Shown here: piece after piece, positions 33,091 through 40,440 of the stretch
How the letters are laid out: each line of letters opens with the position of its first letter
Numbering within the stretch: position 1 is the stretch's first letter
Origin: Microseira wollei NIES-4236
GTDB lineage: Bacteria; Cyanobacteriota; Cyanobacteriia; Cyanobacteriales; Aerosakkonemataceae
NCBI RefSeq assembly: GCF_020521235.1
Contig: NZ_BLAY01000077.1
Coordinates: forward strand, 1-45,204
DNA: 45,204 bases
Direction of reading: 5' to 3'
The notes under the pieces: model-generated
Database searches by the model: none
Seen by the model: the letters and a program-made list of their open reading frames with translations, nothing else
Told to the model about the DNA's origin: nothing
Program-made: the position numbers and the translations under genes

Positions 33091-34707
33091 ATGTTCGCGA
33101 CAGATTCTCTTAGAGCATCGGCGACGGGAATGGAAATTGTTGACCGAGCCAGACGCAGACAAGGTTGGACAAAAACCTGCACCGCCACATGGTGGCAGAC
33201 TGCACACACCTCCAGAGCTACATTGCGTCGTTTTTGGCTGGGTAAACCTATTCAGCGCGATAATTTCATCGCTATTTGTGCGGCTGTTGGTATCAGCAAT
33301 TGGTCAGAAATTGCCGATACTAAATTAGTACCAGAATCAGAACAAACGGTATTAGCAGATTGGGGAGAAGCGCCCGAATTAGACAGTTTTTACGGACGCA
33401 CAGCCGAGTTGAATCAACTGGTGGAATGGATTTCGCAAGACCGTTGTAAAGTAATAGCTTTGTTGGGCTTGGGCGGCATTGGCAAAACGACTTTAGCCGT
33501 GATGCTAGCCGACCAAATTCAGGAGCAATTTGAGGTTTTAATTTGGCGGTCTTTAAAAGTTGCCCAATCAATTGAGTCGCTTTTGGGCAGCTTGCTTTCT
33601 GTTTTATCTTCCACTCAAGTTGTTGTTTCACCTGGGGAAATTAATCGGGGAATATCCCAACTAATCGAGTATTTGCGACAGCGACGGTGTTTGGTAATAT
33701 TAGATGAAGCCGAGGTAATTTTTGCCAGCGACAAAAGTAAGTCTCGTCCTGGCGTTGGACGCTGTCGCGAAGGATATGAGGGCTATGGGGAATTATTGCG
33801 ACGTGTTAGCAGCGATCGCCACCAAAGTTGTATCGTGCTAACCAGTCGGGAAAAACCCCAAGAAATTGCCGTATTGCAAGGAGAAAACTTGCCCGTGCGA
33901 TCGCTACAATTACGAGGTTTGCCACCCCAGGAAGCAATCGAGATTTTCCAGGCTAAAGGTTATTCTGATTCTGAACCAGGACTGACGGAATTAATTGCGC
34001 TTTACGGCGGTAATCCCCTAGCGCTAAAAGTGATTACAACGATGATACAGGAAGTGTTCAACGGCAATGTTGCCGAGTTCCTCAGTCAGAGTACGTTGGT
34101 GTTAGGCGATCGCTTGCGTACCCTACTCCAGCAACAAGTTAATCGCCTCTGTGAATTAGAAAAGGAGTTACTATATTGGCTAACAATTGAGCGCGAACCC
34201 GTTTCGCTATCGAGGTTACAAGCCAACTTGCACGTGCCTCCCGCCGCTTCTTTTGTTGTGGAAGCGTTGGCTTCGTTGGAGAGGCGATCGCTACTGGAAA
34301 AAGTCACCCCAGCCGATCGGGTGCTTTATGCTCTTCAACCCTTGGTGATGAAATACGTAACCGAGGAATTAATCGAACAAGTTATCGATGAAATTGACGC
34401 CGTATTGGAAACGCAAAATATCGAGCATTTCCAAGTATTCAGAAACCATTCTCTGGTTAAGCCTAACGCGCCTTCTAACCCGGATGACCGTTCAGCTTAC
34501 CAGGTGCTGGCACGGCTCGTGCAGAGCCTCCAAAGGGAGTTTAGAAGCGAAAGTAACCTGGAGTCCCATCTGTTGCAAATACAAGGGCTGTTGAGAAAGC
34601 GATCGCCCCTTGCAGTAGGATATGCAGGGCGCAATCTGCGAGAAATTTTCCAAGCTTTAGCAATTTATTCAAGTACTTCTGATTGGCAGGATATTCCAAT
34701 TCGCTAA
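33091..34707 (+). CDS. NB-ARC (STAND) ATPase lacking its C-terminal repeat domain
   Basis: 538 residues. The N-terminal HTH-like segment (about 10-75: VDRARRRQGW, TSRATLRRFW, FIAICAAVGISNW) is the type that precedes NB-ARC in many cyanobacterial proteins. The ATPase has P-loop GLGGIGKTTLA (126-136), Walker B LVILDEAE (201-208), LTSREKP (250-256) and GGNPLALK (306-313). A winged-helix region follows. Relatives continue into WD40 or pentapeptide repeats; this one stops at about the point where repeats would start, with the two convergent stop codons overlapping (34704-34707). It may be a shortened regulator without its sensor. The start at 33091 is chosen by the family pattern SLRAS...VDRA. Confidence 0.85.
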   Translation: MFATDSLRASATGMEIVDRARRRQGWTKTCTATWWQTAHTSRATLRRFWLGKPIQRDNFIAICAAVGISNWSEIADTKLVPESEQTVLADWGEAPELDSFYGRTAELNQLVEWISQDRCKVIALLGLGGIGKTTLAVMLADQIQEQFEVLIWRSLKVAQSIESLLGSLLSVLSSTQVVVSPGEINRGISQLIEYLRQRRCLVILDEAEVIFASDKSKSRPGVGRCREGYEGYGELLRRVSSDRHQSCIVLTSREKPQEIAVLQGENLPVRSLQLRGLPPQEAIEIFQAKGYSDSEPGLTELIALYGGNPLALKVITTMIQEVFNGNVAEFLSQSTLVLGDRLRTLLQQQVNRLCELEKELLYWLTIEREPVSLSRLQANLHVPPAASFVVEALASLERRSLLEKVTPADRVLYALQPLVMKYVTEELIEQVIDEIDAVLETQNIEHFQVFRNHSLVKPNAPSNPDDRSAYQVLARLVQSLQREFRSESNLESHLLQIQGLLRKRSPLAVGYAGRNLREIFQALAIYSSTSDWQDIPIR

Positions 34708-35432
34708 GGTGCAGATGACAATTGCTGTATCTGTTGTGCATCTAAAGCCACGTTATAAAGTTGCACTTGATCGATACCACCTTGGAACGCATTCCAGCTA
34801 GGATGATAGCCAATAGAAATAGGACGGTCAGAAGCTTGAAGCGTTCCTCTAGCTACCGTCGAAGCTGCCAATTGACCGTTAATGTAAAGTAATATTTTAT
34901 GACCATCAAAAACTCCAGTTAAGTGCGTCCAAACACCAACGGTAGCGGGTGCTGAAACTTTGATAGGAGTCCCCCACTCGCCGCCAGGAAACGCCACTAC
35001 AAACTCATAATTACCATTGGCAATACTCAGCATATACGAGTCCATTGCATACCACTTATTCACAATGGTTTGCAGTCCTGATAGGCGTGAGGGATTCACC
35101 CAAGCGCTAACGCTCATTTGATTGGTAAATCTGAAGCTAGATTGGTCGGGAATTTCAATTAAAGAATCGACACCGTTAAACCAAGCTGCATATCTAAATT
35201 TCCCCTTCCCACAGGTAACATTCCTAACAGTTGTTCCGTTAGCTGTATTAACTAATTGACTAGCAAGTAAAGATTGACCAGCACCGCCGCACTCGTTAAA
35301 GTCCCAAGAGGCTACCGGGAATGGCAAGCTAGATTTTACTAGGCTGGGGAAAGTTCGATTGTCTTGTTTTTGGCAAACCTTATCCTGTAATAACGCGAAG
35401 GCACTAGGCAGTTGGTTCAAGATCAAAGTCAT
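34704..35432 (-). CDS. LamG/concanavalin-like domain protein
   Basis: 242 residues from the ATG at 35432, with AGGAG six bases upstream. The LamG fold pattern is clear (about 50-240): WFNGVDSLIEIPDQSSFRFT, MSVSAWVNPSRL, WTHLTGVFDGHKILLYINGQ and GGIDQVQLYNVAL near the end. This jellyroll binds sugars or proteins. The N-terminus (about 1-40) is short and weakly hydrophobic, so export is uncertain. The first 29 bases overlap the end of a truncated Ser/Thr kinase gene in another frame. Confidence 0.8.
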   Translation of the reverse strand: MTLILNQLPSAFALLQDKVCQKQDNRTFPSLVKSSLPFPVASWDFNECGGAGQSLLASQLVNTANGTTVRNVTCGKGKFRYAAWFNGVDSLIEIPDQSSFRFTNQMSVSAWVNPSRLSGLQTIVNKWYAMDSYMLSIANGNYEFVVAFPGGEWGTPIKVSAPATVGVWTHLTGVFDGHKILLYINGQLAASTVARGTLQASDRPISIGYHPSWNAFQGGIDQVQLYNVALDAQQIQQLSSAP

Positions 35433-35976
35433 GCTTGCTCCTATCAGGATGAAAGGTGCTGCGATAGGTATCGGCAACGGCCCCAAAATCCACCAGAAAA
35501 ATCTTACCGTTTTCACCCCAAATCAGATTTTGCGGCTTGATATCTCGGTGAAAGACAGGCGGTTTCAGCGATTGCAGGTAAACCAGTATTTCCAATACTT
35601 GAGTCGCAATAAGTCGCACTCCACTTTCATTCGTGCGCCAGCCTTGTTCCTGCACCATTGTTGCTAGAGATTTGCCTTCAACAAGCTGTTGAACAATATA
35701 AAATGCCCTGTCTTCCCTTGTGTCTACTTCAAAGTAATCCAGATAGCGGGGAATGGCTGGGTGGTCTAAGTGTTTGAGTATTTTTGCTTCGCGTTCAAAC
35801 AAATCTAGCTGCTTCCAGTCTTGGAGGTGGTGCAGTGAAACGGCTTTCAGTGCCACTTTTTGACCGCTTTGTAAATCTTCTGCTTTGTAGGTGATACCGC
35901 AGCCACCCCGTCCTAAAGTATCTAAAATGCGATACCGTTTGGCGATAATATTTCCTGTTTCGTGCAATGCTGCCAT
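35404..35976 (-). pseudogene. Ser/Thr kinase truncated after the DFG motif
   Basis: 190 residues; the ATG is preceded by AGGAG. The N-lobe (LGRGGCGITYKAED, VALKAV, Glu in the C-helix region) and the catalytic loop FHRDIKPQNLIW are intact, as is LVDFGAV. The protein stops about 20 residues later, in the activation segment (DTYRSTF then unrelated sequence), so the whole C-lobe, including the APE-type motif, is missing. It cannot be an active kinase of the usual kind. The break lies where the LamG gene's ribosome site begins, suggesting a deletion that joined two genes. Confidence 0.85.
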
Positions 35977-36000
35977 AGGTTTTCTCCTGTAGAGTGTGAC

Positions 36001-36530
36001 CTGGTTAAACTTACTGCAATTGTTCAGGATAAGTATTCAAGGTGTTTGTAGGTTAGGTTGACTCAGATCTTGCACCATTGTTCGCAACCGCCAGAGAATC
36101 AATTCTCTGGCTAATAGCGAAAGTCCATTGAAATGGACTGTTAATCAGATTTCAGTCCACTGAGCGTGGACTTAGGCTAAAAGCCCTTGGACTTGAGTCC
36201 ACGGCGGGCGAAAATCATAGGTGCAAGATCTGAGTTGAGAAACAGGGATACCCAACACCAGCATGTCTTTTGGCTGGTTGGGTTTCATAACTTCAACCCA
36301 ACCTACAACTAATAAAGCAACTTGGTTAGCAAAGCGCTCTGTTTGTCCTACACCAAGTATATGCCAAGATTGAGTGCCAAAAGCCTTTAAACGAACGGTG
36401 AATCAACGAGTGAATCAAAGGTGAGTCAAACAGTGAGCCTGTTTCCCAAAATAATTATGGCATTCTGTAAGACATGGGAGGCAGGCGGCAAGCATCCTAA
36501 TAACCAACCAGTTGAAGACTACCACGCCTT
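36001..36530. other. Repeat-rich intergenic region
   Basis: Contains the 173-base inverted-repeat element 36062-36234, then a GGTTGGGTT/AACCCAACC hairpin (about 36275-36303). No gene recognised. The final part (36400-36530) probably holds the promoter for the 36531 gene. Confidence 0.55.
36062..36234. mobile_element. 173-base MITE-like element
   Basis: Terminal inverted repeats CTCAGATCTTGCACC and GGTGCAAGATCTGAG are perfect over 15 bases. The interior has further dyads (AGAGAATCAATTCTCT; AGTCCATTGAAATGGACT; CAGTCCACTGAGCGTGGACT). Non-coding; probably mobilised in trans. Confidence 0.8.
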
Positions 36531-36803
36531 ATGAGTTCAATTCGCGAAATAGTTCAACAAAGTTTAACGACTGGTTTTCTAAGCATTGCAGAGTAAGAGC
36601 AACTCCGGCGGCTATTAAAAACCAAGTACGACTGGGAAGATTTAGATGCCTTTACGCTCTTACAGCGAGCCGTTATGGATGGTGAATTCAAACAGGAATG
36701 TCGTCATTTGAGAGCCTCTTTGTTTCATCCACATGTGAGTAATTACCACAAAAAATCTTTCACTTTTTGCCAGGATTTTTATGAATACCTCAACGCCAAT
36801 TAA
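36531..36803 (+). pseudogene. Small conserved cyanobacterial gene interrupted by one in-frame TAA
   Basis: ATG 36531 opens MSSIREIVQQSLTTGFLSIA and reaches TAA at codon 22 (36594-36596). The same frame then reads EQLRRLLKTKYDWEDLDAFT and LLQRAVMDGEFKQECRHLRA. Small proteins of this pattern (IREIVQ...LTTGYL...EEQLRRLL...DLDAF) are familiar from cyanobacteria, usually with Glu at the stop position, so one base (GAA to TAA) accounts for the break. The frame overlaps the ComFB gene start by 23 bases. Confidence 0.75.
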
Positions 36804-37128
36804 TAGCACAAAGTTCTATCGCAATGCTTTGGAACCGTTAGTAGCAGAAGAATTAGAACGGCAACTCCAGCACCTGCCACCCCAGTTAGTTAAATATTTG
36901 CAATCAGAGCAAATTATGGCATATGCTCTCAATCGTTTACCTGCTATGTACGCAACAAGTATTGAAGGATGGCAGCGACAACAGCTAGTCGCTAAAAATC
37001 GGTTTCAAAATCAAATTGTTGTGGCAGTGCGTCAAGGGATAGCAGCCGTTCAGCGAGATCCTTTGAAAGTTTCAACGCCTTTGATGTTAAGAGAAAATCT
37101 CGAATCTTCTCTCCCGTCTCTGGTGTGA
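36781..37128 (+). CDS. ComFB-family protein
   Basis: 115 residues, ATG preceded by CAGGA. The ComFB pattern is strong: NALEPLVAEELERQL, LPPQLVKYLQSEQ, AYALNRLPAMYATSIEGWQR and VAVRQGIAAVQRDP. ComFB-like proteins in cyanobacteria have been linked to cyclic di-nucleotide signalling (a Nostoc member, CdgR, binds c-di-GMP). It follows directly on the broken small gene, so the two probably shared a transcript. The window also holds a split GGDEF/EAL gene, but no physical link is implied. Confidence 0.85.
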   Translation: MNTSTPINSTKFYRNALEPLVAEELERQLQHLPPQLVKYLQSEQIMAYALNRLPAMYATSIEGWQRQQLVAKNRFQNQIVVAVRQGIAAVQRDPLKVSTPLMLRENLESSLPSLV

Positions 37129-37132
37129 TATC

Positions 37133-37618
37133 ATGTCTGGACTATGGCGCATCAATTCAAGAAGTAAAAAAGTTCAACTTGTGGCTACTATGGGTAAAAA
37201 ACCAGGAATTAGAGTTACTCCAGATCGAATCGAAACAGTTAAGCTGGCTGTCGATCGTTTATTTCATCGTCAGCAAGATTTAGCTGATAAAGTAGGACTT
37301 GCTCGCTCGACAGTCCAAGCGTTTCTGCGAGGCGATCGCGTGTCTCGCCTCAACTTTGAAGAAATTTGCGTGGCGTTGCACTTAGACTGGGAAGCGATCG
37401 CAGAAAAACCCCAACCATCTGCGATCGCAGAAAATGAAGATAACCCAACCTCGTATATTGATGCTTTGGTCGAACAAGTAAGCCAGAACTTACATGACAA
37501 AATTCAAACGCTATATGGGCAGATTAAACCACTAGATATTTGCCAACCCATTCACATAGAAAACCTTTGCGTAAATGTCAATATTGTCGTTAGATCAAAT
37601 CCGGTTGCATCGGAATGA
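37133..37618 (+). pseudogene. N-terminal remnant of a NACHT-type STAND NTPase
   Basis: 161 residues. An HTH-like segment (DLADKVGLARSTVQAFLRGD then LNFEEICVALHLDWEAIAEK) is followed by IDALVEQVSQNLHDKIQTLY and LDICQPIHIENLCVNVNIV, the region that leads into the P-loop in many cyanobacterial NACHT proteins. The frame ends before any ATPase motif, inside an inverted-repeat element (37598-37690). The element probably truncated the gene. Start could be 37133 or, by family alignment, the ATG at 37190. Confidence 0.75.
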
Positions 37619-37690
37619 TCGGCCTTTCTTGCTAATTGCTAATTGCTCATTGCTCATTGCCCCTACGCGCAGTAATTCCGATGCAAACGG
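37598..37690. mobile_element. 93-base inverted-repeat element truncating the NACHT gene
   Basis: ATCCGGTTGCATCGGAAT (37598) and ATTCCGATGCAAACGGA (to 37690) are imperfect inverted repeats. Between them are TTGCTAA/TTGCTCA heptamers. The NACHT reading frame ends inside the left arm. Confidence 0.65.
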
Positions 37691-37705
37691 AGATGATATA
37701 ACTGG

Positions 37706-37832
37706 CTAGTAAATCAAGTTGCTAGTTATCTCATACATAGCAGCTAATGGCTAATGTCAGTAAAAATCCTATATTAGCAATTAACTATTAGCAATTAGCA
37801 ATTAGCAATTAGCAATTAGCAACTTGCGTTAG
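37706..37832. repeat. Heptamer-containing element, copy 3
   Basis: CAAGTTGCTAGTTATCTCAT at the left, CAGTAAAAATCCTATATTAG inside and TTAGCAACTTG at the right match copies 1 and 2. The variable part is about six TTAGCAA heptamers. Confidence 0.8.
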
Positions 37833-37861
37833 TCGCTAGAATGTTTTCTTTTTAATTGCGA

Positions 37862-38491
37862 TTAGCGGCTGCTAAATCCCTTGCCAGTTGTACTTTGTGA
37901 CCAAACGATTAATTCTCCGTTTTGTCCTCCGGCGGCGAGTTTATGACCTTGGGGATGCCAAGCGAGGCAGGAAAAACCGTCTGGTGCGCCTGTGAGAGTT
38001 TGAGCGAGTTGTTTGGCTTTTTGCCACAAACCAACTGCACCATCATCGGCGGCGGAAGCGAGGAGGAAACTGCCGGGTTGGAATGCGATCGCACATACAA
38101 TACCCACATGTCCATCTAATATACGACCATCCCAACCAATTGTTTCATCTGCATCTTTTTCCCACACCACAACGCTATTCGCACAGGATGAAGCTAGCAG
38201 GGGAACTCCCAATTGCGCGTTGATATTTGACCAAGATAAATTGTGTAATTTACCTGGAAAACCGCGCATTAACCAGGGACTGGGGTTACCCCATTCCCAA
38301 ACTGTGAGGGTGCGATCTAAGTTGGCGGAGGCGATGTATTTGCCCTCGTTTGACCATGCGATCGCTAAACTAGCAGCAGCTACTTCTAAAATTTCCGGAT
38401 CTTCATCCCAGTCCAAAGCATTCCAAATTTTAATTCCTTGATTTCCAGCAACGGCGATAACTTTAACCTGCGCTTCTCTTGCTACCGATTG
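37862..38491 (-). pseudogene. C-terminal remnant of a WD40-repeat protein
   Basis: Open frame of about 210 codons with at least three WD40 units: IAWSNEGKYIASANLDRTLT then VWEWG; HNLSWS, LASSCANSVVVWEKD; IAFQPGSFLLASAADDGAVG then LWQKA; LAWHPQGHKLAAGGQNGELI then VWSQ. No start codon lies near the 5' end, which meets an in-frame TAG at 38492. A TTG at 38416 falls in mid-repeat. The sequence beyond 38481 belongs to an unrelated permease tail on the other strand. It is the 3' part of a larger gene. Confidence 0.78.
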
Positions 38492-38657
38492 CTACTACTT
38501 AAACGTGCCATCAGGGGCAGCAATTGTGTTAGTTGTTTCGGTCTTATTTATCTTAACCCTGCTGTTTAGCCCTTCTCAAGGAATTTTGACGCGACCCGAA
38601 GTCGCCCATAATTCTGTGAGAATTGTGCGACTGCTGAATAAATTAAAAATTAAATAA
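38481..38657 (+). pseudogene. C-terminal remnant of a metal ABC-transporter permease
   Basis: Frame ATDCYYLNVPSGAAIVLVVS, then VLFILTLLFSPSQGILTRPE and a basic tail to TAA at 38655. This is the last membrane helix and tail typical of ZnuB/MntB-type permeases (LNVPSGAAIVLV...LLFSP..G.L). The rest of the gene is missing; upstream sequence is the WD40 remnant on the other strand. Confidence 0.65.
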
Positions 38658-38662
38658 AATTA

Positions 38663-38686
38663 TTCTCGTTCCAGTCGGAACGAGAA
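38663..38686. terminator. Perfect 10-base-pair hairpin
   Basis: TTCTCGTTCC and GGAACGAGAA pair perfectly around a four-base loop, six bases after the permease-tail stop. It could be a terminator, though the T-run is poor. Confidence 0.5.
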
Positions 38687-38701
38687 GGGCATCCCACGGA
38701 C

Positions 38702-38760
38702 GGGGCGGGTTTAACGAAATATTTCTTGGTTCCACTGAATGGTTGGTAAAACCCGCCCCT
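38702..38760. repeat. GGGGCGGGTTT inverted repeat
   Basis: GGGGCGGGTTT and AAACCCGCCCC are arms of a 59-base element. Relatives lie in the nested element at 27070-27244 and at 40325-40382. Followed by short AAATCTAAAATCCAA-type direct repeats (38806-38840). Confidence 0.7.
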
Positions 38761-38831
38761 ACAACACCATTAAATATGCAAGTACGATGCTATCGCACAT
38801 GATATTAAATCTAAAATCTAAAATCCAAAAT

Positions 38832-39149
38832 CTAAAAATTGGGTTGGGGAAAGCGACCTTGCAGTTGCTCGAAACCATTTTGGCAGGTAGCACAACCGCA
38901 ACCAGATTGATGGATAGAATTAATTTCGTCTTTGGCGGTTAACATCGCTGGGGAATTTTCCCCATGTTTTTTGCCAAAGGATACTGGGATAGTTTGGATA
39001 GCTGGCGTGGATAAAAGTTGGACTGTTAGTGGGCGTGCGATCGCGCAGCGTGCCGTCAGGCGTATCGCGGCATGGGCAGGATGTGCCAAAATCAGCATAG
39101 CGCCCAAGATCCAAGAGCAAGCAAGCAACAGCAACTTAATTTTGTTCAT
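38832..39149 (-). CDS. Small exported protein with CxCxxC motif
   Basis: 105 residues from the ATG at 39149 (AAGGTG upstream). A signal peptide (MNKIKLLLLACSWILGAM and on to PAHA) is followed by a basic stretch, then HQSGCGCATCQNGFEQL near the C-terminus. The CGCATC motif could bind a metal or take part in disulfide chemistry in the lumen or periplasm. Family not recognised. It lies next to the tail of a metal permease gene, an association that may be chance. Confidence 0.6.
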   Translation of the reverse strand: MNKIKLLLLACSWILGAMLILAHPAHAAIRLTARCAIARPLTVQLLSTPAIQTIPVSFGKKHGENSPAMLTAKDEINSIHQSGCGCATCQNGFEQLQGRFPQPNF

Positions 39150-39388
39150 AGTTCGCACCTTCGTTTTTATGTAATGACTAACTAGCCGCAGAAATGTTTC
39201 TATTCTAACCGAGATGATGCCAGCCGATTCTAACCCAAGTTATCCTCGCCAGGACTGACGCCAAGAAACTGGGTTTCTAGGAAAAATCTTCGACTTGCAA
39301 CAAGCGATATGCACACCCCTAGCTACGCGATCGCACCAAGAAACAAAGATGATAGGAACGCCCTTGCGTAAGTTCTAACCCAGTTGCT

Positions 39389-39949
39389 TCAACCTGGTAT
39401 TCTTGCTAATTGAAAAACCTGCTGTGCCGTAATTTCCAAACCCTCAAACAGAGAATCAACTAATAGCGTATCTCCCATATAAGTCGGCGGCGGCGCATCT
39501 GGATAAAAAACCGTAATGCTTCTCGCTTGACTATCCACCACCCAAACTCGCAACACTCCCGCATCCAAATAATCCCTCGCTTTAGCAGCTAATTGCCCAA
39601 AAGTTTGTCCCGGTGAAATAATTTCGATAACTAATTCTGGCGGAACAGAACAGGCTCCATCTTCCTCCCAGTCTGACGGAAACCGAGCGGCAGAAATGTA
39701 CAGAAGATCGGGGCTTGGTACCCAGTCTCGACCTCTTCTAGTTAATTTAATCGCTAATTCTGGACAAACCTCACCTCGTCTGGCACACCATTCATCCAAC
39801 AACTGAAGTAGTACCCTAGTAAGCCGAGAATGAAATTTTTTGGGTGACATTTTTGGTATTACCTCACCATCCACCAATTCGTAAGTCACATCGCCTTCTG
39901 GTAGTGCCAGAAATTCTTCCAGAGTGAGTTGTTTTTTTGTTTGGAGCAT
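39389..39949 (-). CDS. Uma2 family (DUF820) restriction-endonuclease-fold protein
   Basis: 186 residues from the ATG at 39949. Uma2 signatures: LTLEEFLALPEGDVTYELVD then GEVI; LPSPDLLYIS-like WVPSPDLLYIS; PPELVIEIISPGQT; KARDYLDAGVLRVWVVDSQA. The acidic/Glu residues of the PD-(D/E)XK fold (the Asp of PSPDLLY and the ELVIEI Glu pair) are present. Cyanobacterial genomes carry many copies; biological role largely unknown. Stand-alone gene among intergenic repeats. Confidence 0.87.
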   Translation of the reverse strand: MLQTKKQLTLEEFLALPEGDVTYELVDGEVIPKMSPKKFHSRLTRVLLQLLDEWCARRGEVCPELAIKLTRRGRDWVPSPDLLYISAARFPSDWEEDGACSVPPELVIEIISPGQTFGQLAAKARDYLDAGVLRVWVVDSQARSITVFYPDAPPPTYMGDTLLVDSLFEGLEITAQQVFQLARIPG

Positions 39950-40030
39950 GAATTTGCGCCCCCTGCTAAAAATTGCCAAGTAAAAAGCCTCTCCACAAGG
40001 AGAGTGCTTTTATTGTAGCTATAACTTTCG

Positions 40031-40192
40031 CACAGAAACCGGGTTTTTTGGCAAAACCCGGTTTCTTGTTGCTGATCGCTAACAAAATCCCTTGCGTTGC
40101 TGTAGGTATAGCACTTCTGCACAGAAACCGGGTTTTTTTGGAAAAACCCGGTTTCTTCAACCTAGCGATCGCAGCAAGAAACCCGGTTTCTC
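40031..40192. repeat. Cluster of GAAACCCGGTTTC repeats, paired as hairpins
   Basis: AGAAACCGGGTTTTTTGG pairs with CAAAACCCGGTTTCTTG (40034-40066), and a second such hairpin follows at 40122-40156. A single palindrome AAGAAACCCGGTTTCT is at 40176-40191. Confidence 0.8.
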
Positions 40193-40220
40193 AGATCGTC
40201 GCTAAAAAACCCCCAAAAAC

Positions 40221-40249
40221 AAAAAGTGCCCCCAATTGGGAGCGCTTTT
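40221..40249. terminator. Terminator-like hairpin, related to the psbA terminator
   Basis: AAAAAGTGCCCCC and GGGAGCGCTTTT flank AATT. The preceding 20 bases (GCTAAAAAACCCCCAAAAAC) also match those before the psbA-side hairpin at 45074-45093. It could serve the minus-strand operon ending at 40441, though it lies about 190 bases beyond. Confidence 0.6.
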
Positions 40250-40324
40250 AGCTATAAACTAGCGATCGCACAATTTAATCTCATCTGTGCTGACATCGGT
40301 TGTATATATTTTCAGGTTGCGTAG

Positions 40325-40382
40325 GGGCGGGTAATACCTGCCAATTTCTGATGCTAACAGACCAACTCTATAAACCCGCCCC
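40325..40382. repeat. GGGGCGGGT inverted repeat
   Basis: GTAGGGGCGGGTAATACCTG and AAACCCGCCCCGGCTGATGC resemble the arms at 27068-27250 and 38702-38760. Confidence 0.6.
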
Positions 40383-40440
40383 GGCTGATGCAATACTTAT
40401 GGAAAAGCACGGTAAATTACAAAACCCTATATTCGATTAA

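Larger units (their letters stand above)
39950..40440. other. Repeat-rich intergenic region
   Basis: No gene. It contains the GAAACCCGGTTTC cluster (40031-40192), a terminator-like hairpin (40221-40249) and a GGGGCGGG inverted repeat (40325-40382), in succession. Confidence 0.65.
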
